The notes under the pieces: generated by a model
What the model saw: only the letters and a program-made list of their open reading frames with translations
What the model was told of the DNA's origin: nothing
Databases searched by the model: none
Source: Bordetella trematum
Lineage (GTDB): Bacteria; Pseudomonadota; Gammaproteobacteria; Burkholderiales; Burkholderiaceae_B
Direction of reading: 5' to 3'
Length of the DNA stretch: 64,000 nucleotides
Assembly: GCF_900078335.1 (NCBI RefSeq)
Contig: NZ_FKBR01000050.1
Location: forward strand, 219,938 to 283,937
Made by a program: the position numbers and the translations under genes
Shown here: piece after piece, positions 63,695 through 64,000 of the stretch
Position numbering within the stretch: position 1 is the stretch's first letter
How the letters are laid out: the number at the start of each line of letters is the position of its first letter

Positions 63695-63937
63695 TCGAGA
63701 CGATCCACCAGGGACTGCAAGCCGACGGCATCACCGTCTCGATCGCCAAGCTGTGCCGCTGGTTCAACGTGCCTCGCCGCACCGTCTACTACAAGGCGGT
63801 GAAGGCATCGCCAAAGCTCGATCCGCAGTTTGTCGCGCCCATCAAGGCGCTGATCGAAGAATCGCCGTCGTTTGGCTATCGAACGGTGGCGCATCTGTTG
63901 GGGTTCAACAAGAATACCGTGCAGCGCGTGTTCCAGT
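63691..63937 (+). pseudogene. IS transposase OrfB of the second element, 3' truncated
   Basis: GTG start at 63691 gives an N-terminal stretch like the first IS OrfB (SIAKLCRWFNVPRRTVYYKA, GYRTVAHLLGFNKNTVQRVF) for about 82 codons. The sequence then departs from the family at TTCCAGTTGATG. The catalytic core is absent, so the protein is non-functional. Confidence 0.75.
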
Positions 63938-64000
63938 TGATGGTAATGCCCCCTAAAAAACGGGGGAATCAGAAGTAGAATTTTCTCATTAAGGAGTTCT
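63938..64000. mobile_element. Probable end of a third element interrupting the second IS
   Basis: At about 63941 the sequence changes to TGGTAATGCCCCCT, a short A run, then CGGGGG and an A+T-rich leader ending AAGGAGT. The abrupt loss of orfB homology and a leader with a ribosome-binding-site-like AGGAG suggest the left end of another insertion sequence whose gene starts beyond the window. The family is not identified. Confidence 0.5.

Larger units (their letters stand above)
63331..63937 (+). mobile_element. Second, related IS3-type element, truncated
   Basis: The left end at 63331 reads TGTAATGACCCAGTGTAA and is homologous to the first IS in the same orientation, but its sequence differs at many positions, so it is a relative rather than a duplicate. 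It is cut at about 63935-63941, where unrelated sequence begins. Only orfA and the first part of orfB remain. Confidence 0.75.

Overview
The window is about 64 kb of high-GC DNA from what looks like a Bordetella-type betaproteobacterium (Alcaligenaceae, Burkholderiales). The grounds are the odhA-odhB-lpdA operon, a FecI/FecR-controlled TonB receptor, a Fiu/PiuC iron pair, a 2-aminoethylphosphonate (AEP) cluster and two giant FHA/CdiA-like exoproteins. The genus is inferred; no marker gene proves it. No tRNA, rRNA or CRISPR array was seen.

Layout. 1-6.8 kb: the 5' end of trpS (minus strand), then an iron-uptake island on the minus strand. The island holds an ECF sigma factor behind a near-consensus Fur box, its FecR anti-sigma factor, a TonB receptor with a signalling domain, and a three-gene membrane operon (DUF3649, PepSY reductase-like, DUF3325). 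6.8-21.5 kb: zapE, the 2-oxoglutarate dehydrogenase operon, an OPT-family transporter, a divergent orphan homodimeric pyruvate dehydrogenase E1, and a malic enzyme with a phosphotransacetylase-like tail. 21.7-30.2 kb: an FHA-like TpsA exoprotein split into two reading frames at a run of six C. Its C-terminal third carries three C80 (MARTX/TcdB-type) cysteine-protease-like domains and a Stv-like domain. 30.2-35.4 kb: 21-bp tandem repeats, a catecholate TonB receptor with its PiuC-type hydroxylase, a DUF2214 membrane protein, an AraC regulator and a LysE exporter. 35.4-42.4 kb: an AEP uptake and degradation cluster with a divergent LysR regulator. 42.6-48.1 kb: a complete dipeptide-type ABC importer. 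48.1-49.7 kb: a LysE exporter and a divergent LysR regulator. 50.1-61.5 kb: a complete contact-dependent inhibition locus, cdiB-cdiA-cdiI, whose toxin/immunity pair looks like a PoNe DNase and PoNi. 61.6 kb to the end: IS3-type insertion sequences flanking a small truncated membrane-protein gene. The second IS is itself cut by foreign DNA at the window edge.

How the parts work together. The iron genes form a regulatory chain: Fur controls the sigma factor, the sigma factor and FecR control the receptor, and the inner-membrane reductase module probably handles iron release. The phosphonate cluster has importer, hydrolase and a FAD enzyme but no phnW transaminase here, so the FAD enzyme may supply phosphonoacetaldehyde. 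The two TpsA systems stand out. One is a canonical polymorphic-toxin CDI module with an IS-scarred 3' end. The other is an unusual adhesin-protease hybrid whose expression may be switched by slippage in a C tract.
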